Source: Oscillatoria sp. HE19RPO (lineage in GTDB: Bacteria; Cyanobacteriota; Cyanobacteriia; Cyanobacteriales; Laspinemataceae). From it: 51,894 nt of DNA. Below, one piece after another: positions 23,974-33,492 of this stretch. The position numbers and the translations under genes are program-made. Each line of letters opens with the position of its first letter. Position 1 is the stretch's first letter. The stretch is from positions 1 to 51,894 of the forward strand of contig NZ_JAMXOT010000025.1 of NCBI RefSeq assembly GCF_024220515.1, in the 5' to 3' direction. The notes beneath the pieces are model-generated. The model was not told the origin of the DNA and searched no databases. It saw nothing but the letters and a program-made list of their open reading frames with translations.

Positions 23974-26232
23974 ATGAGTCCACCGCAGCCCCCCCAACAG
24001 CCCAAAACTCTCCTGGGTACGATTACCCAAGTGACCCAGACAGTTTTGGCCAAGGTTCATTTTTCCCGACTGGCCCTCAAACCCAATGCCAGAGTGCCAG
24101 AACTTTGGGTTCAAGATGCGGGTAGCCCGAAACCCGAGGTTTATCCCCTGTTGGGCGATCGCTATATCATTGGGCGATCGTCCAAAACCAGCGATATTGT
24201 CGTCCGCAATCCTGTGGTGAGTCAGACTCATGCCTCCCTCTCCCGGGATACCAATCGTCGCAATACTCCCTTCTATCTCAAAGACGAAAACTCCACCAAC
24301 GGCATCTTTCGCGGTAAGCGTCGCATTACCTCCACCCCCATCCGCCACCGTCAAACCTTTACCCTCGGTCCCCCGGAACTCGCCGATTGCGTTCAGGTCC
24401 AGTACATTGACCCGCCCCCCTGGTATGTCCGCGCTGCAAGATGGACCTTTTATACCAGCAGTGGAGTGGCAGGTTTGGCGGCGGTTTTTCTCGCGGTGGA
24501 ATGGCAAAAATTTCAAGTGCGCCCTTTCCCCATTTCTATGCAGGGTCCCGTGGTTGTCTATGCCAGAGATGGATCTACCCCCCTGCGTCCGCCCTTTAAT
24601 AACGCTCACCGGGAACTGAATCAGTTATCAGAATTTTCCCCTTATCTGCCTAATGCTCTAGTTGCCTCAGAAGATAGTCGTTATTATTGGCATTTTGGGG
24701 TTGACCCAATCGGGACCCTGCGGGCGTTGAGTGTGAATTTACGCGGAGGCAGTCTCCAAGGGGGCAGCACCCTCACCCAACAACTCGCCCGCAGTTTGTT
24801 TCGGGATTATGTGGGAACAGAAGACTCGGCGGGTCGCAAAATTCGCGAGGCGATCGTCTCTTTAAAATTAGAAACGTTTTATAACAAAGATGATCTGCTA
24901 TTAACTTACTTAAACCGGGTCTATTTAGGCATTGACCTCTTTGGGTTTGAAGATGCGGCCCGCTTTTATTTTGCGAAGTCTGCTGCGGATTTGACCTTAT
25001 CGGAAGCGGCAACTTTGGTGGGGATTTTGCCGGCCCCCAATGCCTTTAATCCGGTGCAAAATTATGAACTCGCGGTGAAATACCGCGATGGGGTAATCTA
25101 TCGGATGCGGCGGTTGGGGATGGTGACTCAGGAAGAGGCCGATCGCGCAAGGCGATCGCGCATTGAGGTTAATCCCCGCGCTGTGGAAATTCTCGGCAGT
25201 ACGATCGCCCCCTATTTTTATAGTCATGTTTTTGCCGAACTCGAAGAATTATTAGGGGAACAACTGGCCCGCGAAGGGAATTTTATCGTGGAAACCTCCC
25301 TAGATCCGGCGATTCAAACTGAGTCAGAAAAGGCGTTACAAAATGCGGTGCAGAATGCCGGTACTCAATTTGGATTCTCCCAAGGGGCGATCGTCACCCT
25401 GGATTCCCGGACTGGGGAAATTTTAGCCATGACTGGCGGGGTTGACTATCGCGAAAGTCAGTTTAATCGCGCCACCCAAGCGTTACGTCAACCGGGTTCC
25501 ACCTTTAAAGTGTTTGCATACAGTGCGGCCCTCGATCGCGGAGTCTCCCCGGGTCAGACTTTTTCCTGTGAACCCCTGAGTTGGTCCGGGCAATCTTTTA
25601 GGGGGTGCGAACGCAGTAGCGGTGCGATTGATATGTATCAAGGCATGGCGCAATCGGAAAATTCCGTGGCGTTGCGAATTGCCCGAGAGGCGGGGTTGGA
25701 TCGGGTGGTCCAAATGGCCCGTCGTCTGGGGATTCAGTCCGAACTGAAGGCGGTTCCCGGGTTGGTCCTGGGTCAGAGTGAGGTGACGGTCCTAGAGTTG
25801 ACTGGCGCTTTTGGGGCGATCGCCAATCGGGGCGTTCGCAACCGTCCTCATGGGATTCAGCGGATTTTTGATAGCAGTGATTGCAGCGATCGCGATGACT
25901 TGAGTACCTGTCGGGTGATTTACGATTATCAGAGCGATCGCACCGCGAATAATGTAGATGTTCTCTCTGGGGAAGTCTCTGATACTCTCACAGTTTTATT
26001 GCAAGGGGTGATTCGCAGCGGAACCGGCACCAATGCTTCCCTCGGTTTAGACGAAGCGGGGAAAACCGGGACGACTAATGATAATGTAGACCTGTGGTTT
26101 GTCGGTTATGTCCCCTCTCAAGAATTAGTGACCGGAGTTTGGTTGGGAAATGACGATAATACTCCCACTGCCGGGAGTAGCGCTCAAGCCGCCCAGCTTT
26201 GGCGGGAGTATATGCGTCAAATCGTTCCTTAG
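23974..26232 (+). CDS. Class A penicillin-binding protein with N-terminal FHA domain
   Basis: This bifunctional peptidoglycan synthase has 752 residues. Residues ~60-145 form an FHA phosphothreonine-binding domain (YIIGRSS, VVSQTHASL, NSTNGIF). A membrane anchor follows (~157-175). The GT51 transglycosylase has EDSRYYWHFGVDPIG (Glu233) and GGSTLTQQLAR (263-273). The transpeptidase has SxxK in PGSTFK (Ser509), SxN in SEN (561-563) and KTG at 697-699. The FHA domain would sit on the cytoplasmic side and could link wall synthesis to Ser/Thr kinase signalling. ATG at 23974 lies after AGCAGAGC, a weak site. It is convergent with the next gene. Confidence 0.95.
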   Translation: MSPPQPPQQPKTLLGTITQVTQTVLAKVHFSRLALKPNARVPELWVQDAGSPKPEVYPLLGDRYIIGRSSKTSDIVVRNPVVSQTHASLSRDTNRRNTPFYLKDENSTNGIFRGKRRITSTPIRHRQTFTLGPPELADCVQVQYIDPPPWYVRAARWTFYTSSGVAGLAAVFLAVEWQKFQVRPFPISMQGPVVVYARDGSTPLRPPFNNAHRELNQLSEFSPYLPNALVASEDSRYYWHFGVDPIGTLRALSVNLRGGSLQGGSTLTQQLARSLFRDYVGTEDSAGRKIREAIVSLKLETFYNKDDLLLTYLNRVYLGIDLFGFEDAARFYFAKSAADLTLSEAATLVGILPAPNAFNPVQNYELAVKYRDGVIYRMRRLGMVTQEEADRARRSRIEVNPRAVEILGSTIAPYFYSHVFAELEELLGEQLAREGNFIVETSLDPAIQTESEKALQNAVQNAGTQFGFSQGAIVTLDSRTGEILAMTGGVDYRESQFNRATQALRQPGSTFKVFAYSAALDRGVSPGQTFSCEPLSWSGQSFRGCERSSGAIDMYQGMAQSENSVALRIAREAGLDRVVQMARRLGIQSELKAVPGLVLGQSEVTVLELTGAFGAIANRGVRNRPHGIQRIFDSSDCSDRDDLSTCRVIYDYQSDRTANNVDVLSGEVSDTLTVLLQGVIRSGTGTNASLGLDEAGKTGTTNDNVDLWFVGYVPSQELVTGVWLGNDDNTPTAGSSAQAAQLWREYMRQIVP

Positions 26233-26488
26233 TTAATGTTTTCGTCGGGTCTCACTCACCTGAGATTGTTAAATCAGGCCGCCGCCAAAAATTTTTCTTT
26301 TTTTCAAGATAAATTACTGAATTTATGTTATTATATGTGATAATGGGAGTATTTGCCAAAATTTTAAAATTGCCACTATTTCCATTATAAGAGAATTTTA
26401 ACAAAAGTCAAGAGAAAGCGCAAGACCTTTGAAAAAAAAGTCGCCAAAATTTCAAATTGCAGCTTAGAAACAGAGTTGGGTATATTAG
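26233..26488. other. AT-rich convergent spacer
   Basis: This is an AT-rich region after the PBP gene with no gene. Stretches such as AAAATTTTAAAATT give small palindromes but no clear terminator on +. The minus-strand terminator of the next gene lies at its right edge. Confidence 0.5.
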
Positions 26489-26515
26489 AAAAAGAGGCTC
26501 CCATTCGGGAACCTC
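26489..26515 (-). terminator. Rho-independent terminator of the DUF937-like gene
   Basis: On the minus strand, GAGGTTCCC-GAAT-GGGAGCCTC is followed directly by TTTTT. It is 14 bp beyond the stop codon at 26529: a near-perfect 9-bp stem with a 4-nt loop, a textbook terminator. Confidence 0.9.
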
Positions 26516-26528
26516 ATAACAGAGAAAA

Positions 26529-27056
26529 TTAAGGATTTGTTAAAAAGCGACTGGCTAATTGGAGAGCATCGCTGATATTCACCTCACCATCATTATTGGC
26601 ATCTAAAAATTGATTGAGAACCGGGTTAGAACCCGTTTGAGGATGTTCAGAACTAGCCCCGGTTTGTAACAACTGGAGAACCACCGGGATTAACAAGGGT
26701 AGCATGGATTGGATTTGCTGAGGATCTAAGCCCGTGCGCGAGGCGATCGCCGAAATCATTTCATTGAGTTGAGGGATAGAAAACAAAGCTGCGATCGCCG
26801 CAGAATTAGCACTGGTCCCGCTAAACTGGCTCACCAAAGATTGGACTAAATCATTCCCGCCAGTGGCCCGTTTTTCCTGTAAAGAAGACCGGACAAAATG
26901 GCTGACAATTGATAGCATAGATTGAGTCGTTCCGGGGTCGGTATGGTAAGTTTGACTCAGTTGTTGTACCGCATTGATCGCACTGCCAATTTGATTGGTA
27001 CTGGCTTGTTGGCTCGGATTACTGATGGCACTCACGATTTGATTAAATAGTTCCAT
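26529..27056 (-). CDS. DUF937/YidB-like protein with C-terminal dockerin/EF-hand-like segment
   Basis: The ~175-residue protein starts MELFNQIVSAISNPSQQAS at 27056, chosen because GGAG lies upstream; the frame extends to 27110. The region with QLSQTYHTDPGTTQSML, ...IPQLNEMISAIASRTGLDPQQIQSMLPLLIPVVLQLL resembles DUF937 family proteins. The C-terminus, LDANNDGEVNISDALQLASRFL, has a calcium-loop DxNxDGxV signature as in dockerins/EF-hands. No signal peptide. Function unknown. It is divergent from the first haemagglutinin-like gene and ends at a strong terminator. Confidence 0.75.
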   Translation of the reverse strand: MELFNQIVSAISNPSQQASTNQIGSAINAVQQLSQTYHTDPGTTQSMLSIVSHFVRSSLQEKRATGGNDLVQSLVSQFSGTSANSAAIAALFSIPQLNEMISAIASRTGLDPQQIQSMLPLLIPVVLQLLQTGASSEHPQTGSNPVLNQFLDANNDGEVNISDALQLASRFLTNP

Positions 27057-27335
27057 GAATTGTGACTCCAAAAGAATTGAACAAAAAAATCGAGAACCCA
27101 ATGGCAGCAAGCCGCCAGGTAGGTCACTCTACTATTAAGATAGTCGAAATCAGGCAGATTGGCTGAAGGAAGAGAAAGGGCCTGAAAAGATGGGGGCCTC
27201 CCGAGTCCAGGAAAGTAGACCCAACTAGGGTGTAGAGTCTCAGGTGCGATCGCCACCCAAGGGAAAAATTCGCAGAAAATTCCCGCGTTCCAATTCCAAG
27301 TGCTACATTGTAGACAATCACTATTCGCAAGCCAG

Positions 27336-29846
27336 ATGAATTATTTCTTAAACCGAGTAAATCCTCCAGAATTGTCTGATGTTGGGATGCGTACATTCTG
27401 CCTAAATCAGCGAAATGGGTTGAAAATTTCTGTTGCGATCGCCTGTGTAAGTTTTTTCTATACCCTCACCAGTCCAGCCGAGGCGCAAGTCTTTCCCGAT
27501 AGCACCCTTCCCAATCCTAGTGTCGTTACAAATGAGGGAACAATTCAGAGGATTACCGGCGGGACAGAAATTGGCGCAAGCCTCTTGCATAGCTTCCAGG
27601 AATTTTCTCTGATGACCGGGAATACCGCCTTGTTTGAAAATGCATTAACCGTAGAAAATATTTTAACTCGAATTACAGGAGTCAACCCTTCCCTGATTGA
27701 TGGAATTATCCGCGCCAATGGCAGTGCTAACCTCTATTTAATCAATCCTAACGGGATTGTTTTCGGTCCCAATGCTCAACTGAATATTGGAGGTTCATTT
27801 TTTGCCAGTACCGCCGAGAGTATAGTTTTGGCAGATGGGAATCTATTTAGTGCAACCAACCCACAAGCCCCCCCATTGCTAACGGTCAACGTGCCAGTGG
27901 GGTTACAATTTGGGGAAAATCCGGGGAACATTGGGGTCCAAACCCAAGGGATAGACAGTAGCGGGGAAGTGAGTGGATTGCAAGTATTTCCGGGGCAAAC
28001 CGTGGGATTATTTGGGGGGAATGTGCTCCTAGATGGGGGACAAGTGCGATCGCCCGGAGGACGGATAGAAATAGGCAGCGTGGGAGGTAATAGCCGGATC
28101 AGCCTGACTCCGACAGAACGGGGAATGAGAGCGGGATACGAAGGCGTGGAGAGTTTCCAGGATATTCAACTCACCCAACGCAGTGGGATCAACAGCAGTG
28201 GGGATGGGGGAGGAACCATTCACCTGCAAGGACGGCGAATTGCCGTAGGGGAAGGGTCTCTGGTCCTGGCAGTCAATGTCGGGGTGCTACCAGGGGGAGG
28301 GGTGAATTTCAAAGCGAGCGAATTAGTAGCGATTACCGGCGCTGACCCGGATAATTTTACCGCAGTCGTCAGCGATACGCGGGGAGTGGGGACCGGGGGA
28401 GACTTAACTATCGAAACCGGACAATTTTTACTCCAGGGGACCGGATTAGTCTCTGCCAGCACCTTTGGACTGGGGTCCGGAGGAAATTTTACCATAAAGG
28501 CCGCCGATTCGATTACCCTGATTGGGGTAGGATTTGAGCCATTAGAGTTATTAATTGGGGGAGCATTAACCGGACAACTGCAACCGGAAGATCGCATCCC
28601 GGGGTTGGTAACGGGCACTGTGGGAGAAGCAGACACGGGGAATATGACCTTAGAAGCCGGGAATGCGATCGGGTTGTATAATGGGACGTTAATTTATAGA
28701 CCGACCTTTGGGGATGGGGCAGGGGGTAACCTCCAGATGAGGGCGGGAAACAAGATAGAAGCGATCGCCGCTGGAGTGTTATCCAATACCGCCTTTGGGA
28801 GTAACGCCTCCGCCGGGGATATTACCATTGAAACTCGCAACCTGATTATCACCGATGGCACCGTCATTTCCAGTGGAACTCTGGGGAATGGTCCCGGGGG
28901 GAATATTAGCGTCAATGCCTCAGAGATGGTGGAAATTAGCCGAACCGTACCGGGAAATGTCTTACCGACGGGAATTTTAAATAATACCCTATTTGGGACG
29001 GGGACTGGGGGTGACGTGACGATTAAAACCGCCCGGTTAATTAATCGCGGGGGTGCATTGATTTCTGCCAATAGTGGTGGGGGGAATATTAGCAGTGGAT
29101 TGGTGACATTGGGGGGAGTCGGAGGGAATATTAACATTGAAGCGAGTGAGTCGATTGAGATAGCGGGCGTGTCCCCGGATGGGCGAGTCACCAGTGGTCC
29201 GGGAACGACGACCTTTAGTGAGAATCCGGCGGGGAATTTAACGATTTCCACGGGGAAGTTAACCATTAGCGAGGGGGCGATCGTGTCCTCCGCGACGTTT
29301 AATAGTGGGGATGGGGGGACCCTAACCGTGAATGCTTCAGAAGGGATTGAGATTTCTGGGCAGTCGCCGATTACCGGATTACCCAGTACCTTAGTGTCCT
29401 CCTCGGGACGGGCGGATATTCCAGATTTGGACGTCACCGGATCCGGGGGAAACTTGCGGGTGAATACCGGAGAATTAGTGGTTCGAGATGGAGCAACCTT
29501 AGATGTGAGGAGTATTGGGGCGGGCAATGCTGGGATTTTACAAATTGTTGCCGACTCCGTGCGGGTCGATACTGGGGGGAGTTTGAATGCCGCAACAGTT
29601 TCTGGTGCCGGGGGTAACATTCAACTGAGATCGCCCACCCTGCTGTTACGTCGCGGGGGCAATATTACCACCAATGCCGGGAACACCGATGGAGGGAACA
29701 TTGCGATCGATACCCAAATTTTAACCGCCCTGGATAATAGTGATATTACCGCTAATGCCCTAGCGGGACGGGGGGGGACGAGTCAGCATCAGTGCCGAGG
29801 GGATTTTTGGTACCGAATTTCGCGAAGCGGAAACCCCGCGCAGTGA
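27336..29846 (+). CDS. Filamentous haemagglutinin-type surface protein, copy 1 (frameshift-truncated)
   Basis: A large secreted beta-helical protein of the two-partner-secretion type. It has an N-terminal signal peptide (SVAIACVSFFYTLTSPAEA) and the TPS domain with VENILTRITG, ANLYLINPNGIVFGPNAQLNIGGSFFAST. Long Gly/Asn/Thr-rich repeats follow, with recurring GGNI/ITIETG motifs. ATG at 27336 aligns with the start of copy 2 (MNYFLNRVN / MIHFNRVN). The frame ends at 29846 because a run of eight G (29770-29777) replaces the seven positions GGGGTGG of copy 2; after one deletion the frame continues to 30294. The truncated product has ~836 residues, versus ~985 if restored. No TpsB transporter gene is in the window. 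Confidence 0.88.
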   Translation: MNYFLNRVNPPELSDVGMRTFCLNQRNGLKISVAIACVSFFYTLTSPAEAQVFPDSTLPNPSVVTNEGTIQRITGGTEIGASLLHSFQEFSLMTGNTALFENALTVENILTRITGVNPSLIDGIIRANGSANLYLINPNGIVFGPNAQLNIGGSFFASTAESIVLADGNLFSATNPQAPPLLTVNVPVGLQFGENPGNIGVQTQGIDSSGEVSGLQVFPGQTVGLFGGNVLLDGGQVRSPGGRIEIGSVGGNSRISLTPTERGMRAGYEGVESFQDIQLTQRSGINSSGDGGGTIHLQGRRIAVGEGSLVLAVNVGVLPGGGVNFKASELVAITGADPDNFTAVVSDTRGVGTGGDLTIETGQFLLQGTGLVSASTFGLGSGGNFTIKAADSITLIGVGFEPLELLIGGALTGQLQPEDRIPGLVTGTVGEADTGNMTLEAGNAIGLYNGTLIYRPTFGDGAGGNLQMRAGNKIEAIAAGVLSNTAFGSNASAGDITIETRNLIITDGTVISSGTLGNGPGGNISVNASEMVEISRTVPGNVLPTGILNNTLFGTGTGGDVTIKTARLINRGGALISANSGGGNISSGLVTLGGVGGNINIEASESIEIAGVSPDGRVTSGPGTTTFSENPAGNLTISTGKLTISEGAIVSSATFNSGDGGTLTVNASEGIEISGQSPITGLPSTLVSSSGRADIPDLDVTGSGGNLRVNTGELVVRDGATLDVRSIGAGNAGILQIVADSVRVDTGGSLNAATVSGAGGNIQLRSPTLLLRRGGNITTNAGNTDGGNIAIDTQILTALDNSDITANALAGRGGTSQHQCRGDFWYRISRSGNPAQ

Positions 29847-30294
29847 TATTACCGCCACCTCGGACCTGGGCCCCGAGTTTAGCGGCACCGTTGAACTGAA
29901 CACCCCCGATGCCGATTCCAGCTTGGGAGTGGTGACCCTGCAAGACAATTTTGTGAATGCCGATCAACTGATTGCTCAGAACTTCTGTGCCACCGGAGAC
30001 GTGAGTAGCTTTACGGTGACGGGACGGGGAGGGTTGCCCGACTCTCCCACGGAACTGCTGAATTCTACAGTGATTTTAGATGATTTGCGCCTCGTCCAGA
30101 CCGGGGGAACAGCAGTCCAGGGTCAATCTAATCCAGGTGGGGAGAACACCGGAGAGAAAATAGCTCAAACACCTCCCCTGGTGGAAGCCCAAGGTTGGAC
30201 TGTGAACCCAGAGGGGGCCGTGGTTCTGGTGACCCAAGCGCCCCAGGTTACCCCGCACAGTTCTTGGGTGAAGCAACAGAATTGTGGAGATTAA
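29778..30294 (+). pseudogene. Displaced C-terminus of haemagglutinin-type copy 1
   Basis: This is the +1-shifted continuation of the preceding gene. Translation after the G8 run gives RVSISAEGIFGTEFRE, the LQDNFVNADQLIAQNFC block, STVILDDLRL, and the end PHSSWVKQQNCGD. All of these align with copy 2 at 32890-33410. Either the gene is disrupted, the run is phase-variable, or the base is a sequencing error. Confidence 0.85.
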
Positions 30295-30456
30295 AAGGGA
30301 AATGAATTTGTAGGGTGGTCAGGGGAGATTTCGGACATCCGGTTGAAAATTGAGTGGGGCGATCGCTCATTTTGTGCTACAACCCTGGTGGAGTTCGCGA
30401 AGAAACCATTAGAGGAAAAATCGCCCACTCTTTTCCTTTTAAAACCGTTAAAATGA

Positions 30457-33400
30457 ATGATTCATTTCAACCGAGTCAATTATCACCCATTTATCCGATT
30501 GTTTCCTAAGTTATTTTGCCTAAAGCCCTGCCCGGTTATCACCCTTTCAGGCTTGCTAATCCTGTGGAGTGGGTCATGGGGATGGGTGGGCAAAGCAGGG
30601 GCACAAATCATTCCTGATGCCAGCTTGAATAACCCCACCCTGGTTACCCCCGAGGGCACGACTTACCGAATTACCGGAGGCACAGAAATTGGCGGAAATC
30701 TTTTCCATAGTTTCCAGGAATTTTCTCTGATGACGGGGGATACGGCGCAGTTTGAGAATGCCTTGAGGGTAGAAAATATCCTCACCCGGATTACGGGAGA
30801 AAGTCCTTCCAGCATTGATGGAATTATCCGCGCCAATGGCAGTGCAAATCTTTATTTAATGAATCCGAACGGGATTGTTTTCGGTCCCAATGCTCAACTC
30901 AATATTGGCGGTTCATTTTTGGCGAGTACCGCCGAGAGTATAGTCCTGGCGGATGGGACTTTATTTAGTGCGATCAACCCAGAATCACCCCCATTGCTGA
31001 CGGTTAACGTGCCTGTGGGGTTACAATTTGGCCCAAATCCGGGGACGATGGTGGTGCAATCTCAAGGGAGAGACGGGACCGGAGAAACTGGGGGATTGCA
31101 AGGGGGACCGGGGCAAACCTTGGGATTATTTGGGGGGAATGTGTTCCTAGAGGGGGGAGACGTACGATCGCCTGGGGGACGGATTGAAATCGGGAGTGTA
31201 GCAGGCAACAGCCGGATCCGTTTGATCCCCACAGCACGGGGAATTCAAGCGGGATATGAAGCCGTAGAGAGCTTTCAAGACCTTCAACTCAGCCAACAGA
31301 GTCGCATCAATACCAGTGGAGAGGGGGGAGGAACCATTCACCTACAAGGACGGCAAATTAGTATTTCCGAAGGGTCTCAGGTATTGGCCCTGAATACGGG
31401 TTCCCAACCCGGGGGACCTGTGAAGATCGCAGCCACGGAGTTAGTCGCACTCACCGGCGCTGATCCGGAGAATTTTAGTGTAATAGTGACTGATAGTCAG
31501 GGAGTGGGAACCGGGGGAGACTTGACGATTGAAACCGGACAATTTTTACTCCAAGGCACGGCCTTTTTATCCGCGAGTAGCTTTGGATCCGGTGCTGGGG
31601 GAAATCTCCGCATTGATGCCGCAGATTCCATGACCCTGATTGGGGTAGGATTTGGGCCGTTAGAACAGGTGACGGGGGGTGCATTAACGGGACAATTGCA
31701 ACCGGACGCTCGCATTGGCGGATTGTTTGCGGGGACCAGCGGGTTGGCTCCGGCGGGCAATATCACCTTAGAGGCGGGGAATGCGATTAGATTGTATAAT
31801 GGGGCGCTCGTATTCACCCCCACCTTTGGGGCAGCATCCAGCGGGGAAATTCAGATGCGGGCCAATCATCGTATTGAGGCGATCGCCAGTGGAATTTTTG
31901 CCACGACTGCCCTCGGGAGTGCCGGTTCAGCCGGAAATATTGAGATTGAGACGGGTTACCTCAGTATTCAAGACGGGAGCATCATTTCAAGCTCGACCTT
32001 AGGAAGTGGACCCGGTGCAGATATTATGATTCAGGCATCAGAGGGAGTAGAAATCACCGGCACCCGACCGGAAAATCTCCTCCCCACGGGCATCTTGAAT
32101 AACACCATCTTTGGATCGGGGACCGGGGGAGATATTAAAATTACCACGGGACAGTTGAGGATTCGGGAGGGAGCATTAATTGTCACCAGTACCGGAACCG
32201 GTCCCAACGTCGGTTCCCTCGCTGCTGGCGGACCCGGGGGGAATATTCAGATCGAGGCGAAGGAGTCGATAGAAATCGTGGGAGTCTCTCCAGATGGGAC
32301 GGTGACCAGTAGTATTGCCACCAGTACCTTTGGTGACCCTCCGTCGGGTAATCTCACTATTTCTACCCAGCAGTTAACCCTAACGGACGGGGGAATCGTC
32401 TCCACCGGGACCTTTGGATCCGGGAGTGGCGGAACCCTAACGGTGAATGCCACAGAAGGGATGGATATTTCCGGAAAATCGCCGATTACGGGACTACCGA
32501 CGGGATTGGATTCCTCTTCAGGACGTGCGGATTTTGAGAATCAGGAGATTAGCGGAGCTGCTGGGGACCTGCGCATCAATACCGGACGGTTACGGGTTCG
32601 AGATGGGGCGAATATAGATGTGAGGAGTTTGGGACCGGGAAATGCGGGGACCCTAGAAATTGTGGCTGAGTCGGTCCATCTGGATATGGGAGGGAGTCTC
32701 AATGCCACCACCGTTTCCGGTGCAGGGGGTGATATTAAACTGCGATCGCCAGATATATTACTCTCTCGCGGCAGTAATATCACCACCAACGCCGGGAATA
32801 CCAATGGCGGAAATATTACACTCCAGACCCGAGTCTTGACCGCCTTGGGAAATAGTGACATTACCGCCAATGCCCTAGCTGGACGGGGTGGACGAGTTAG
32901 TATTAATGCTGAAGGCATCTTCGGGACAGACTTTCGAGAGATACTCACCGCCAGCAGTGACATTACCGCCACCTCTGAACTGGGACCGGAGTTTAGCGGT
33001 TCCGTCGAACTGAATACTCCAGATACGGATTCGAGTTTAGGAATTGTGCCATTGCAAGAGAATTTTGTAGATGCGGCCCAACTGATTGCCCAAAACTTCT
33101 GCGCCAAGGGTCAAGGAAGTAGCTTTACCCTTACGGGACGGGGGGGTTTGCCTGCTTCTCCCTCGGAACCCCTGAATGCGTCAGTCATTTTAGATGATTT
33201 GCGCCTCGTTCCCACTGGCGGAACGCCGGTTCAGGGTCAACTCAGGTCAGAAGAGAGCCTTACTGGGGGACAACAACCCCAAAACCTGCCCTTAGTGGAG
33301 GCCCAAGGCTGGCGGTTGAATCCAGGGGGGACGGTGGTTCTGGTCACTGACACCCCCCGAGTCAGTCCTCATAGTTCTTGGATGAGGTCCGGGGTAGATT

Positions 33401-33492
33401 GTAGGGACAATACCTTCGCCAAAAAAGGGAGGGCCCACGTAGTACACTTGTTGTTTACCAAAACTACAAATGACATCTACATTAGCCCATGA
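30457..33492 (+). CDS. Filamentous haemagglutinin-type surface protein, copy 2
   Basis: This 1011-residue tandem paralogue of the preceding gene lies 162 bp downstream, with strong similarity along the whole length. It has a signal peptide (LSGLLILWSGSWGWVGKAGA), the TPS domain (ANLYLMNPNGIVFGPNAQLNIGGSFLAST), Gly-rich beta-helix repeats, and the Cys-containing C-terminal block LIAQNFCAKG...PHSSWMRSGVDC. The copy 1 protein ends about four residues after the matching Cys. Here the frame runs ~28 residues further (TFAKKGRAHVV...) into the end of the decayed IS element, so the last residues are probably not native. It is expected on the cell surface, in adhesion or aggregation; no secretion partner is nearby. 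Confidence 0.9.
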   Translation: MIHFNRVNYHPFIRLFPKLFCLKPCPVITLSGLLILWSGSWGWVGKAGAQIIPDASLNNPTLVTPEGTTYRITGGTEIGGNLFHSFQEFSLMTGDTAQFENALRVENILTRITGESPSSIDGIIRANGSANLYLMNPNGIVFGPNAQLNIGGSFLASTAESIVLADGTLFSAINPESPPLLTVNVPVGLQFGPNPGTMVVQSQGRDGTGETGGLQGGPGQTLGLFGGNVFLEGGDVRSPGGRIEIGSVAGNSRIRLIPTARGIQAGYEAVESFQDLQLSQQSRINTSGEGGGTIHLQGRQISISEGSQVLALNTGSQPGGPVKIAATELVALTGADPENFSVIVTDSQGVGTGGDLTIETGQFLLQGTAFLSASSFGSGAGGNLRIDAADSMTLIGVGFGPLEQVTGGALTGQLQPDARIGGLFAGTSGLAPAGNITLEAGNAIRLYNGALVFTPTFGAASSGEIQMRANHRIEAIASGIFATTALGSAGSAGNIEIETGYLSIQDGSIISSSTLGSGPGADIMIQASEGVEITGTRPENLLPTGILNNTIFGSGTGGDIKITTGQLRIREGALIVTSTGTGPNVGSLAAGGPGGNIQIEAKESIEIVGVSPDGTVTSSIATSTFGDPPSGNLTISTQQLTLTDGGIVSTGTFGSGSGGTLTVNATEGMDISGKSPITGLPTGLDSSSGRADFENQEISGAAGDLRINTGRLRVRDGANIDVRSLGPGNAGTLEIVAESVHLDMGGSLNATTVSGAGGDIKLRSPDILLSRGSNITTNAGNTNGGNITLQTRVLTALGNSDITANALAGRGGRVSINAEGIFGTDFREILTASSDITATSELGPEFSGSVELNTPDTDSSLGIVPLQENFVDAAQLIAQNFCAKGQGSSFTLTGRGGLPASPSEPLNASVILDDLRLVPTGGTPVQGQLRSEESLTGGQQPQNLPLVEAQGWRLNPGGTVVLVTDTPRVSPHSSWMRSGVDCRDNTFAKKGRAHVVHLLFTKTTNDIYISP

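Noticed and set aside
28694-29620. 308-residue minus-strand open frame in the haemagglutinin-like gene
   Set aside because: Antisense to Gly-rich repeats; Pro-rich composition is the complement of Gly codons.
32541-33107. 188-residue minus-strand open frame in copy 2
   Set aside because: Antisense shadow of the same repeats; no independent coding evidence.
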